A stretch of DNA of 64,000 nt from Tieghemostelium lacteum (GCA_001606155.1 LODT01000004.1:496001-560000); one strand, 5' to 3'. Shown: positions 13,601 through 23,854, counted from the stretch's first letter. The notes: generated by a model not told the origin, from the sequence alone. Numbers and translations: made by a program.

Positions 13601-13751
13601 TAATATCTTTAAATAGACTACTAAAACTATTACTATTGTTTTTGCTGTCATTAGGTACCATGGCCACCGGTTTAGGCCCTGGTACTACTGTAATTGGTGG
13701 TGATTGTTGAGTGACAACCTGTTTAAATATTGAAGATTGATATCTATCCAT
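10676..13751 (-). CDS. TBC-domain Rab GTPase-activating protein (TBC1D22/Gyp1-like)
   Basis: Two exons on the minus strand, 11770-13751 and 10676-11693, joined across a 76-bp intron (11694-11769, GTATGT..TTTTAG). The join restores the TBC start: ASALLQKRSQ then YRELIKKYY. The first about 600 residues are low complexity (Asn, Ser, Thr, Pro) with repeated FKPLPPLP-type segments that look like SH3 ligands. The TBC domain follows, with the arginine-finger-region motif HLDVIRTRPDG and the YFQGLNDLL motif that holds the glutamine finger. Family knowledge: such proteins speed GTP hydrolysis by Rab GTPases, with TBC1D22/Gyp1 acting at Golgi membranes. The start at 13751 is the first ATG, but the frame is open 13 codons further up, so an upstream exon is possible. 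The gene is tail-to-tail with the synthase, 94 bases apart. Confidence 0.88.
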
Positions 13752-13839
13752 CCTGGTACCAGGAGTTGGGAGGTATTCTATCCAACCTTCTTAGTTATTA
13801 AAAAATAAAAAAAAGTAATATTACTTTTAGGACCAAAAT

Positions 13840-13925
13840 ATAGTCCCTGTGTTTCCTACTGGTGTGGATCTCTCTATGGTCAATCGACCTTTCACTGGAG
13901 TGTTTAATCTAGAGTGATAGATTTC
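13840..13925 (-). other. Candidate upstream exon or 5' leader of the TBC gene
   Basis: An island of higher GC inside AT-rich flanks. On the minus strand one frame is open for 31 codons and reads like protein (LNTPVKGRLTIERSTPVG), preceded by an acceptor-like TTCATTACAG. The TBC frame is also open upstream of its ATG for 13 codons (GWIEYLPTPGTR). I could not find a donor and acceptor in matching phase that joins them, so this is only a candidate exon; it could be a structured leader or a small RNA. Confidence 0.35.
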
Positions 13926-14411
13926 TGTAATGAAATAGTTAACTATTTTTTTTTAATTTTTTTTTTTGGTTATTTTTATTTTTGCAGTTATAATTTTTCT
14001 TAAAAATCCAAAACTCTTATCAATTGTAAATTATTAAAATATTAAGTTTTGAGATAGAAGGGTAAATTAATAAAATGTGCTTATTCATAAATATTTGATA
14101 ATTCTTCTCCTAAAATAAAAAATATCCACAAATTTACAATTTTTGATATAATTTACCCCTTTTTTTTTTTTTTTTTATTTTCAATTTTCTAATACCAACA
14201 CATGAGAGTGTTAATCGTCTTATTAGTAATCGACCACCATTTAATTCAATGTAATTAAAAGATCTAGATTTCTTTATTCAGTTCCAATAACAATAAATTC
14301 CAATACAATTTTGAACTTCTAAATTTTTTTTTTTGAGTATTCAATCAGATAAAATAATTTTTTTTTTTTTTTTATGATTTTTTTTTCAGCCGTCAAATTA
14401 TCCCTTACAAG
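13926..14411. other. Intergenic AT-rich spacer, divergent promoters
   Basis: Very AT-rich spacer with long T tracts between the divergently transcribed TBC and ATP synthase genes. Probably holds both promoters; nothing else recognised. Confidence 0.5.
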
Positions 14412-15647
14412 ATGTTATCACGTTTAATTAGACAATCTTTCAATCGTAATTCAGTAAACCTTGTTGTAAGTCATTATTTTTAGCAACTATATCATAATTT
14501 ACATCAGAGGGCAGGGGAATATTCCAATGGATACAAGACCCCACCGAGAAATGTGGGGGTTTTATACCCAGGCTCCCTTTTAGAGGGTGAATGATCATAA
14601 CAAAGTACAAAAGAGTTTAGGATATTAATTATGATTTATAAAGAGATTTTATTCTAGTCAAGGTAAGAAATCAACTACTACCGCAAATGCAGGTGGAAAA
14701 TTGAGTGAAGCAGATGAAATGTCAATTGTCAATCCAGAGAAAAATAAAGAATTGAAAGAAGCCATTAAGCAATCAAAGAAACAGTACAGTGAAATCTTAC
14801 AAAAGATAACTGAAGGCAGTGATCAAGCAACTGGAAAGATATCAGCTACCTCATCAACACCAGTTGTCAAACCAAAGATTCACATTTCATCAGAAGCCGG
14901 TAAGATTGCACATGCAGTCTTTGGAACAGCTTCTCAAATGAGATCACTCAACATTGTAAGCAAGGATGTTGATACTCTTCTCAAGGCATTTGATACTGTC
15001 CCAGATCTTCGTAGTATTGTCGAAGGTGATGTCGATGCCTCTGAAAAAATCACTGTACTCGATTTACTCTCTTCCTCTTTGAGTCTTTCCCCAATCGGTG
15101 GATTCTATCTCTACTACATGACCTATGAACAAAAATTCAATATCCTCGTACAATCACTTAAAGACTTTAAACGTTTAGTTGCCTCTTTATCAACTGAATT
15201 GGCAGTTCGTCTCACTGTTGCCACTCAACCTTCTCAACAAGAAAAAACTGAATTAGAAAACCAAGTTAAATCTTATTTCCCAACTGATACCGTCTTTAAA
15301 TTTAATTTTGTTGTATGTATCAAGCATCTTATATACTTTTTTTTTTACAAAAACATGGCAGGAGGGTAAACTCTAATATACTCTAATCTTTAATTCAATA
15401 GGTTGATCCATCAATTAAAGCAGGTTATATTATTGAATCTCCACTTTTGAATCACAATGCTTCATTGGCTAAAGCCATTGATGTTGTTCAACAAGAAGAG
15501 AGATCAGTATTTGCAGAATTTGTTGCAGACTTAAAGAAATCTGCTAGATCAGGTAACGAATTTTGGAAATCTAAAGAATTTAAAGAGAAATACCTTAAAT
15601 TTGATGAAGCTGCCTATGAAGCTCAATTGAAAAAGGGAACTAATTAA
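14412..15647 (+). CDS. Mitochondrial ATP synthase OSCP (subunit O / delta family)
   Basis: Three exons: 14412-14465, 14644-15312 and 15402-15647, with introns of 178 and 89 bp (GTAAGT..AAAG and GTATGT..CAATAG), all in phase 0. The start MLSRLIRQSFNRNSVNLV followed by RFYSSQGKK is a typical cleavable mitochondrial presequence, which supports the acceptor at 14643 over a later AG at 14657 that would give a stop. About 322 residues, longer than usual OSCP (about 190-215), because of a Lys/Glu-rich N-terminal extension of about 80 residues. The C-terminal part carries the family pattern: VRLTVATQPSQQEK, then a pair of beta strands and DPSIKAGYIIES, matching the IGGxxV region of delta/OSCP. It would link the F1 head to the peripheral stalk in the inner membrane. 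Confidence 0.78.
14528..14570 (+). ncRNA. Strong hairpin inside intron 1 of the OSCP gene
   Basis: A 17-nt arm (14528-14544) pairs with 14553-14570 around an 8-base loop: six G-C-rich closing pairs (CCCCAC/GTGGGG), then further pairs with two mismatches and one bulge. It sits in a GC-rich island (about 14507-14590) that also holds the palindrome GGAATATTCC. The host intron, 178 bp, is two to three times longer than most introns here. It could be an intron-hosted structured RNA, but I see no clear box C/D or H/ACA signature. Confidence 0.35.
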
Positions 15648-15972
15648 ATGTGTAAATTGTCTGATAAACCTACCTCCCCGCTTTTCTTTGAAATATTATA
15701 GATCCAAATACACATACAGCTCCTTTTTAAATTTTAAATATATAAAATAGTAACATTAAATTTATTAAATTAATCCCCTTTTGTTTTGATAAGATAGTGC
15801 GTGATTGTAGACATAATATCTAGTATCTCTTTTTTTCTTTCTTTAACTGTTAATTCTTTAACTTGTTTTGTTTAATTTGTATTACTGTGTGAAGTGATAT
15901 AGTTTATTATAGAGAGGTGATGTGGTAATCACACTTGTATATGCATTGGTCTACTCGGATTATTTGATTATC
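15648..15972. other. Spacer between two convergent genes
   Basis: AT-rich 3' flanks of the OSCP gene (plus) and the small poly-Q protein gene (minus). No coding stretch or repeat recognised. Confidence 0.5.
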
Positions 15973-16254
15973 CTACTCTTTTACTTTCATTGATTCTCTT
16001 ATTATTTTAATTAGTGTAGTAGCACCTGCAGTTAGAAAACCAGTAAATATATGATGTACAAATGTATAAAGAAAACTATGTTTCTCTCTAGCTTTCTTAT
16101 TTCTTTTTCTAATCAATTTATTATTTCTATTGGTCTTGACTACATCATATTGGTTTGATGAGTTTTGAGTATTTTGTTGTTGCTGTTGTTGTTGTTGATG
16201 TAGGTATTGACTATTTAGTGAAGTTAAAAATTGCTGGTAGTCGGTTTGATTCAT
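15973..16254 (-). CDS. Small poly-Q protein with hydrophobic C-terminal segment, function unknown
   Basis: Single exon of 93 residues starting MNQTDYQQFL; a GTG two codons upstream is in frame but the ATG at 16254 is preferred. It has a poly-Gln run of 8, a basic stretch (KLIRKRNKKAREKH) and then one amphipathic to hydrophobic segment (FLYTFVHHIFTGFLTAGATT) close to the C-terminus. The layout, basic patch followed by one short hydrophobic segment near the end, resembles small tail-anchored mitochondrial proteins, but this is only inference. It is divergent from the first discoidin gene, 188 bases apart. I do not recognise the family. Confidence 0.5.
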   Translation of the reverse strand: MNQTDYQQFLTSLNSQYLHQQQQQQQQNTQNSSNQYDVVKTNRNNKLIRKRNKKAREKHSFLYTFVHHIFTGFLTAGATTLIKIIRESMKVKE

Positions 16255-16442
16255 TTTCACGCTACAAAATAAAAAAAATGTTTTGTAAAAATTTAAGTTT
16301 ATCTATTTGTGATATATCCAGATTGATATTAATAAATTTTTAAACTTAAATCATTAAGATTGTATGAATTTAAAAAATTTTTTTAAATTTTAATTGTTAT
16401 TATTTAATTTAAATTTATCATTTTTTTAGTTAAATAAATACA

Positions 16443-17350
16443 ATGAATTACATAATCACAAATACAAACGGACCACCACCAAATTCTATACCTGTTATAT
16501 CAAATGGTTTAATAAATATAACAACATCTAGTCAACATGATGCAAATCATTCTATTAGAGGACTTCCTTTAAACGAACCAAAAATTGATGGTAATTCGCA
16601 TTCATTTTGTTTCCTTGGATCTGATCCAAGAAAAAAATTAATTTTTGGATCTACTACCATTCAAAATTTTGTTGCTTTTGCAATAAGAGGAAGAGGTGAT
16701 AGCCATCAAGTATGTTAAATATAGATTGATTTATTTTAAATAACTTTACTCATTATATTTGTATTATAAAAATATAGTGGGTTCAGCAATTTATATTAAG
16801 ATATACAATTAATGGCATAGATTGGTTGGATATAAATGGTGGAATACATCTATCGGGAAATTATGATCAAAACACAATTATAACTCATGTCTTTGAGCCA
16901 CCAATTAGAGCATTAGCCATTTCTTTTGAGGTACTCACATTTAATGTTCATCCATCACTTAGATGTGAACTTTACATCACTCCAATTACAACATCAATTG
17001 ATGATATCATACAAACATCATCATTAACATTAAATTCTAGACACTTTTCAGCATTACCAGATATTCAAAATTTGAATTTAAATTCGAGTGGGGTTTCAAC
17101 TTCAAATAACAACTCACCAAATGAGACTGTATTTTATGAAAATACAACTAGAATACATTTTGGAAAAGAATTCTCACGGGTCCCAAATGTTCAATTAGGA
17201 ATAACTTCAATTCAAAATCTTCCAAACATACACAATAGCAAAATAACCATTCAACCAATTAATATAACAACCAAAGATTTTGACGTATATATCAAAACCT
17301 CAATTAAAATCAAATCTATTGATATTCAATACACTGCCAATTTAAATTAA
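16443..17350 (+). CDS. Discoidin-like lectin, copy 1 (discoidin domain + H-type lectin domain)
   Basis: Two exons, 16443-16709 and 16778-17350, intron 68 bp (GTATGT..ATATAG); 279 residues. The join gives GRGDSHQ then WVQQFILRYTINGIDW, which matches discoidin I (GRGDADQWVTSYKIRYS, from memory). The N-terminal half is an F5/8-type C (discoidin) domain; the C-terminal half is an H-type lectin domain with the signature PINITTKDFD. No signal peptide, as expected for discoidins, which leave the cell without a leader. Family role: GalNAc/galactose-binding lectins made at the start of development that help cells and multilamellar bodies interact with substrate. It keeps the GRGD cell-adhesion motif. 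The tryptophan of the discoidin I TWNE segment is not conserved here, so sugar specificity may differ. Confidence 0.9.
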
Positions 17351-17445
17351 AGTATCTTAAACTTGTAATAAAAATTTTTAAAATCTATTGATATTCAAAA
17401 CACTGAAAATATATTTAATTGTCTTAAACTTGTCTCGTAAATAAA
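17312..17445 (+). repeat. Imperfect tandem duplication of the discoidin copy 1 3' end
   Basis: The last codons and 3' flank of copy 1 (about 17312-17373, beginning AAATCTATTGATATTCAA) are repeated with changes at about 17381-17445, including the TCTTAAACTTGT element. The second unit lies wholly in the 3' flank and is not part of the coding frame. Confidence 0.6.
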
Positions 17446-17890
17446 CATTTGTAAAATTCTCTTATTTATGAACTCATTTAGGGATATTTATCAATTTTCA
17501 AATTAAAATTGAAAAAATTTAATAATATAAATGGAAAAATAATTTATACACCATCAAGGATCTTTTCAATCTTGATTTGATTTGACTTTGAGGTTTTTAC
17601 AATCAGTACCAACCTCTGAAAAACCTAAAAAAACTCTTGGTTGTCTAAAATTAGAAAAAGTTGATTGAACAACAACATAACAAATATGTAAAAAGAAAAC
17701 ATTCATTCTACTTTCGGGTTTCCTCCTTATTACAATAGTATAGATAATCCTATAACAATTTTTGTAAATATGAAGGGTTGGAAGATTTGAATTTTTTTTT
17801 GAAATTAAAATAAATTTTTAAATTATAAAAAACAACTTTATATTAATAATTACTTTAATTTACATTTATGATTAATATAAGTAAATACCA
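17446..17890. other. Spacer between the discoidin copies
   Basis: AT-rich spacer that should hold the promoter of the second discoidin copy. No coding stretch, RNA or transposon recognised. Confidence 0.5.
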
Positions 17891-18782
17891 ATGAAATACT
17901 TAATTTCAAATTCAAACACACCACCACCAAATTCTATACCAGTTATATGTAATGGTTTAATAAATATAACAACATCTAGTCATGAACCAAATCATTCTAT
18001 TGTAGGACTTCCTATAAATAGTAATTCACTACCACTAATTTTCCAGCTTACTGATAGAAAAAAACAATTAATTTTTGGTTCCACTACCGTTCAAAATTTT
18101 GTTGCTTTTTCTATACGAGGAAGAAATGATAGCCCTCATGTATGTTAAATTTATAGTTTGATTTATTTTAAATAACTTTACTCATTATTTTTGTATTATA
18201 AAAATATAGTGGATTCAACAATTTATATTAAGATATACAATTAATGGCATTGATTGGTTGGATATAAATGATGGAATACATCTATGTGGAAATAATGATC
18301 AAAACACAATTATAACTTATGTCTTTGAGCCACCAATTAGAGCATTAGCCATTTCTTTTGAGGTAATCTCATTTGCTGTTAGTCCAACTCTTAGATGTGA
18401 ACTTTTCATCACTCCAATTACAACATCAATTGATGATATCATACAAACATCATCATTAACATTAAATTCTAGACACTTTTCAGCATTACCAGATATTCAA
18501 AATTTGAATTTAAATTCGAGTGAAGCTTCAACCACCAAAAACAACTCACCAAATGAGACTGTATTTTATGAAAATATAACAAGAATAGTTTTTAGAAAAG
18601 AATTCTCACGTGTCCCAAATGTTCAATTAGGAATAACTTCAATTCAAAATCATCCAAAAACACAAAATGTCCAAATAACCATTCAACCAATTAATATAAC
18701 AACCAAAGATTTTGACGTATATATCAAAACCTCAATTAAAATCAAATCTATTGATATTCAATACACTGCCAATATAAATTAA
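17891..18782 (+). CDS. Discoidin-like lectin, copy 2
   Basis: Two exons, 17891-18139 and 18210-18782, intron 70 bp (GTATGT..ATATAG) at the same site as in copy 1; 273 residues. Same discoidin plus H-type lectin arrangement and no signal peptide. Exon 2 is the same length as in copy 1 and very similar; exon 1 is more divergent, with a shortened loop near residue 45. The RGD motif of copy 1 is changed to GRNDSPH, so integrin-like adhesion through RGD is unlikely for this copy. The tandem arrangement, same strand and same intron position show a local duplication. Confidence 0.9.
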
Positions 18783-19329
18783 ATTTAATATTTCTTTTAA
18801 GTTTGTCACTTTTCTAGTTTAATTCTTAGAATTCTCTAATGAATATTCATCGAGGATAATACTCTAAGTATGAAGGAAAAGGTATATGGAGTGTATAATA
18901 AACAATGTTAGCCATTGAGGCAATCTATGAGGACATAATCTGAAAGGACGATAGGATCCAAGATGTTTTAAATGAAATTGACAGGTTCCACAAGATTAAT
19001 GGGTAATGATACCAGAGTATCCAAATCTTGTCCATTTGTATTTAAATATCCATTCTATAGATGTAGTTAATGGAGAATGGAATAGTGATTTTGAAGTGAT
19101 TCATTTGATTTCTCTAGAATTTTTTTTGCGCAATTTATAAGAGTTTTCTCTTGTTTGGATTTATCTTCAAATTGGATTAAATTAAATCTACAGAATAGAC
19201 GTAACACTAGTTATTGTTTCAGTTAAACTTAAACTCATATCAGTTGATTTGGTAAAAATCTAAAGAACATAGTTTTTAAAATTTAATTGAAAAGACCGCC
19301 AAAATCTTTTTTTTATTTGTTAAATTATA
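18783..19329. other. Spacer before APC6 with a higher-GC stretch
   Basis: The stretch about 18860-19080 has visibly higher GC than other spacers and no long A/T runs, but no open frame or recognisable family. It may be a decayed gene piece or a non-coding RNA; the rest is ordinary AT-rich promoter-like DNA. Confidence 0.35.
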
Positions 19330-21056
19330 ATGATGAGTAATAAAGATAATTTAACACAACAAATAGAAAGATCTATATCATCTCATTGCTATAGTAGTGC
19401 AATATTTTTTGCTGATAAATTATTGACCTTATCACAAAATACATCAAGTATGTCAATATGTAAATGAAAAATAGAAGAGGATGTAATACTCATGTTTTTA
19501 TTGTGTACCCAGGTTATACAGAATGTTTATATATACTATGTAATGCACTGTACTGTGATAAACAATATCAGAGATCATCATCACTATTGATGAAATATAT
19601 AAACAGTAATAATATGAATATAGTAGATAAGAATGCCCAACTAGAGAATACACTTAAACTTAAGATACTCTATCTAGTAGGAAAATGTAAAATAGAATTA
19701 AATGAATGGGAACAGTGTATAGATATTATAGGTACTGATAATGATGGTTTTATATCACCTGCAATGCAATTGGAGTCTTCAGAGTCCATAAAGACATTAG
19801 TTAGTACACTCTGTCAGATCAGAGGCAAATGTTATGAATCTCTAGAAAACCTAAAGAAATCAAGATATTGGTATATTCAATCACTAATGTTAGACTACCA
19901 TTCCTACGAATCCTTTGAATCACTTGTTAAAAACCATCTTCTTAATCATCGTGAAGAGATGGAACTACTCAACCAACTACAATTCAAAGAATGCGATTTG
20001 TGGTTAAAAGACCTCTATTCAACACTACTAAAGAAATATGACGCACCTCAGAAACACACATTAATGTCCAGTTGTACCTCTATTCTTAGTACTATCGATA
20101 ATCTTAAAAACCTTAAAAACAGTAACGATGTTCAAACTAGTTTAGCTGAATACTACTTTTACCATCACCAGTATAGATTGGCATACAACATTACCAAACG
20201 AATACTAAAAGAAGACAGACACTACAGTAACAGGGTGTGTCTAATGGTGCATTTATCAAGTATGTTTGAGTTGGATATGAGCAATGAACTCTATTATACG
20301 TGCCATCAGTTATTAGAGACCTCAACTCAGCCTGCCATCTCATGGTATGGAGTAGCATGTTACTACCATCTCATTGGTAACCATGACATGACACTGAGGT
20401 TCTTTACTAAGGCCACTACAATAGACTCAAGAAACGGTGCGTTTTGGTTGGGGTTTGGTCACTTTTTTGCAGATAAGGGTGAACATGATCAAGCAATGGC
20501 AGCTTATAGAACCTCAGCTAGACTACTGACAGGATGTCATCTACCACCTTTGTGTATAGGTATGGAGTTGATTAGAGTTCATAACCTCAATCTTGCAACA
20601 CAGTATATACAACAATCTAAAGATATATGTCCCTACGATCCACTGATTCACAATGAACTCGGTATCATTGAATACCGTAATCAACGATACCAAGAGGCTA
20701 TCCACCACTTTGAATCAGCACTCTACATTAGTGCCAATAGACAGCAATCAGATACTTCAACCCATGAGATGATATCGATCGATCAAGAGGCCTGGGAACC
20801 TACCGTATTTAACCTTGCACATTGTTATCGTAAACTTCGAAACTACGATATGGCATTGCAATACTATAACCTCTCCCAAAGTCTCTCACCCAACAATGCA
20901 TCAGTCTACAGTGCCATTGCATTTACCCATCATCTACAAGGTAACTTTGATGAAGCTATTGACTTCTACCATCAATCACTGTCTATTCGTGATGACTCAT
21001 TTACAAATACACTTTTAAACAAAGCATTATCATTATCAATTTTAAATTATGATTGA
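19330..21056 (+). CDS. anapc6: Anaphase-promoting complex subunit 6 (Cdc16/Cut9), TPR protein
   Basis: Two exons, 19330-19447 and 19513-21056, intron 65 bp (GTATGT..TACCCAG). The first exon encodes MMSNKDNLTQQIERSISSHC and joins in frame as TSS then YTECLYILCNALY; 553 residues. The protein is a run of TPR helices; the C-terminal two thirds match Cdc16 closely, for example SWYGVACYYHLIGNHDMTLR, NGAFWLGFGHFFADKGEHDQA and EPTVFNLAHCYRKLRNYDMA. Family role: scaffold subunit of the APC/C ubiquitin ligase in the nucleus, which drives destruction of cyclin B and securin at anaphase. Length is close to fungal and animal Cdc16. No defect seen. Confidence 0.93.
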
Positions 21057-21472
21057 TCAACTATATAATAAATCTCGATAAATTCTCTGTGTGTAGGAAT
21101 TTCCTAATTTTTCAAGATATGACCTACTTTTTTTTTTATATTTTTATCTCTTTGGTGGTTATAGATGTGCTAATTTTATATATCTATTATTATCCAAAAA
21201 AAAAACATTATTTATTTTACTTGTGATGTTAAATGTGATGTACAATGAATATTGAAGTTAACTTTTGACCATTTTTTTTAAAATCTAAAAAAAAATAGTA
21301 AAAAGCAATTCTTAGGAGTTGGTGATGGTTGATGATGGTAAAGGTGAGAATGTTCTTATGTTGTTAGTTGATTGTAATTATATTATTGGTGATTGGTATT
21401 GTTGTTATTATAATTAATTTTAATGTATTTGTTATTTAGTTAGTGTATTGTATTAAAAACTCTAACTACTAT
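21057..21472. other. Spacer between convergent APC6 and FYVE genes
   Basis: AT-rich 3' flanks with several T and A runs and a GT-rich patch around 21310-21400. No gene or repeat recognised. Confidence 0.5.
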
Positions 21473-21860
21473 CTAGAATCGCAAATTTCTATGACAGTCA
21501 TCACAAACACGAACAGGAACAAAGTTATAATTTAATTGTGGAATTTTAACACTGTTTGATGAACATTTTTGACAAAATACTAAACCACATCTTCTACAAT
21601 GATGCTGTAATAATTCATATTTAAATAAATATTAGTTAACTGTTCCATCCATCATCATGTAAACTCTTCACTTCTATATTCCTCTACTCTTATTTTTATG
21701 AAGTGTATAATAACTAGATATTCCTTACTCTTCTTAATAATAGTGTAAATTGAGTTCTACATTTATGACAATTAGTGCAATTGTTATCGTCTACCCATTT
21801 AGGTCTAGAATTTGTAAAAACTGGGTCTGGTTTAAAACTTTGATCATCATCGTATTCCAT
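21473..21860 (-). CDS. FYVE zinc-finger-only small protein (two short exons)
   Basis: Two exons of 132 bases each on the minus strand: 21729-21860 and 21473-21604, intron 21605-21728 (124 bp, GTAAGG..TTACAG), phase 0; 87 residues. Start MEYDDDQSFKPDP; stop TAG at 21473. The whole protein is one FYVE domain: WVDD, then CHKC, the basic core RRHHCRRCG (completed by the splice), VFCQKC and RVCDDC, giving four Cys pairs for two zinc ions. Family role: binding of phosphatidylinositol 3-phosphate on early endosomes and phagosomes. Nothing else is attached, so it may act as a bare membrane binder, a competitor or a partner for a larger complex. Both exons are too short to show up in simple open-frame searches. 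Confidence 0.85.
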
Positions 21861-22094
21861 TTTTTTTTAAACTTGTGTGTTAGTGAATTATATATAAAAA
21901 AAGATATAAAAGTGAAGGATGGATAAGAAAAAAAAAACCAAAACAATATCGTGATTTCGACTCAAAAAAAAAGAATTAAAAATTAAAATTAATTTTTATC
22001 ATTTTATAAAAAACTGGAAGGGGTAGTTAGAGTCATATAAATATAGATCTGTTTTATTTTGTTTTTTTTTAAACTATTGGAGTCCCTGGGTCAC

Positions 22095-23285
22095 CTAATA
22101 TCTGACCATTGTTTTAAATTCAACAACTTCTTTGAGAAGTGATGGAAGGAAACCAGTGAACACAAAATTCTTATAGACAAATACAGCGCAGTATTTACCT
22201 AGTGAGATAATGACTGGTTTTGAAAATGGTTTGTAAGATTGTAGATTGGCCTCACCGGATTTACTTGACATTGCCTTGATATTGTGTACGACAATGGATG
22301 CAGTGCATTCAGCTGTTTGAGCAAGTTTCTCTTCTTTGAGGTTAAGTACATCACCAGAGACAAAGATGTTTCGGTGGAATGTTGATCCGGCCATCTGAAG
22401 ATGTTCATTGGTCTTTATATATCCAAACTCTGAGATGGAGTCTGGATAGGTATGTTTGAGGAATTGACTATTTGGTACAATACCAGTACACAAAAATGCC
22501 TGATCGGCTATAATCTCACTACTCTGGTCAGTTACAAAAGTAGTACCTCTGTGAGCAATCACTCTTTCATTGTAAACAATACGAACTCCGTGGTCTAGTA
22601 AGAACTTTTCTGTATATTTAATAGCCTTTTTAGGGAATCTGTTCATGAGTTTACTCTGACTGTGTACAATGGTAACTTCTTTACCTTTAAAATGGCTGAC
22701 AATCTCAGCAGCCAATTCAACACCCACTATACCACCACCAATAATCAAAATCTTCTTGAGTTTTCTAATGTGGTAGTAGTTCTCTCTCAATGTATTTGCA
22801 CGTGCTGATGCAACTACACTTGACTCCTTAAATGGACTGTTATAAGACGATCCTGAATTGATAACCAGGTAATCATAAGGAATAGTTTTGTCATCTGTTG
22901 TAATATCACGTGGATAGACACCAGTTACCTCTTTCTGTACTACATTGGTATGTTTCAAATAGTGGCTGTGCAGTACCTGAATACGACGTATATGTTGAGG
23001 ATCCACAATAGTACGTAATATACTAGGAGTAAACTCAAAGAAATCTTTTGTATCTACCAAAGTCACTTGGAAATCATTTTCTAGTTGTTGTGCAATAATA
23101 CTACCACTGAAACCACCACCTATAATAACCACCTTCTTTCTCTCTTCCACCGGTGTTCTATTAAATATCTTTGATGTGAAATTATTCTTTACTTTTATCA
23201 CTCCCAATAGTAAACCAAACAATGAGAATGCAACTAAACACAGGTAATAGTGTATAAAGAATATCAATTCTAATATAAATCCCAT
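22095..23285 (-). CDS. FAD-dependent oxidoreductase, AIF/FSP1 (AIFM2)-like
   Basis: Single exon of 396 residues. An N-terminal hydrophobic segment (about 1-30, LELIFFIHYYLCLVAFSLFG) should anchor it in a membrane. Then comes the FAD-binding Rossmann motif VVIIGGGFSGSIIAQQLE (about 52-69), a second nucleotide motif ILIIGGGIVGVELAAEI (about 179-195) for NAD(P)H, and the second FAD motif NIFVSGDV near residue 310. The layout is that of the AIF/FSP1 and type II NADH dehydrogenase group. Family role: NAD(P)H-dependent reduction of quinones at a membrane. Whether this one sits on mitochondria, lipid droplets or plasma membrane cannot be read from the sequence. Confidence 0.85.
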   Translation of the reverse strand: MGFILELIFFIHYYLCLVAFSLFGLLLGVIKVKNNFTSKIFNRTPVEERKKVVIIGGGFSGSIIAQQLENDFQVTLVDTKDFFEFTPSILRTIVDPQHIRRIQVLHSHYLKHTNVVQKEVTGVYPRDITTDDKTIPYDYLVINSGSSYNSPFKESSVVASARANTLRENYYHIRKLKKILIIGGGIVGVELAAEIVSHFKGKEVTIVHSQSKLMNRFPKKAIKYTEKFLLDHGVRIVYNERVIAHRGTTFVTDQSSEIIADQAFLCTGIVPNSQFLKHTYPDSISEFGYIKTNEHLQMAGSTFHRNIFVSGDVLNLKEEKLAQTAECTASIVVHNIKAMSSKSGEANLQSYKPFSKPVIISLGKYCAVFVYKNFVFTGFLPSLLKEVVEFKTMVRY

Positions 23286-23854
23286 TTTCTATACTATCTC
23301 TCTTTGTATATATTCTATATTTCTATTTAAAATTTGAATGTATTTCAGTCCTGTTGTTGTAATTTACTAATACATTTAATGATTTATCTAAATGATAATA
23401 CAAAGTGATTAGTTAATATTAAGAGTAATTATAAATATAAAAGAAAAAAACATCAAATAGAACCACTACCCCTACAGTTTTTGTTTTCATTATTATACCC
23501 ACACCATTCTACACAATACTGGAATGAAATTATATTTGTAAAAAAAAATCAAATAGAAATGAAGTAGTGGTATTGGGGGTATATTCATTCAGTGTGTGTT
23601 TTTCATTTGAAATGAATACTTACTTTAAATACTTTAGTTAATTATAATATTTAATAATATATGACTCTAACTCTCAAAAAAATCTTTTTAGGTTAGGAAT
23701 TGTTTGTTAAAAAAATTAAGGAATAGTTTTTGGATTTTTCGGATATCTATGCAAGACATCATCTTTTACTCAATCTTTAGAAAATAGATATTAATTGGGA
23801 ATTTGAAGGGAATTCGTTTTTGGTGTTATTTGTTTTTGAGGGGAGGATATTTGT
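23286..23854. other. Spacer between the oxidoreductase and RPC5 genes
   Basis: Holds the promoter of the oxidoreductase gene and the 3' flank of RPC5 (both minus strand). AT-rich with a few G-rich patches (for example around 23570); no coding stretch recognised. Confidence 0.5.

Noticed and set aside
14656-14663. Acceptor AG at 14657 or donor-like AAGGTAAGA at 14660 in the OSCP gene
   Set aside because: Both give a stop or wrong phase; the AG at 14643 gives a continuous presequence (VRFYSSQGKK).
16201-16270. tRNA-like box B element (GGTTTGATTC)
   Set aside because: No cloverleaf can be drawn around it and it overlaps the start of the small poly-Q gene.
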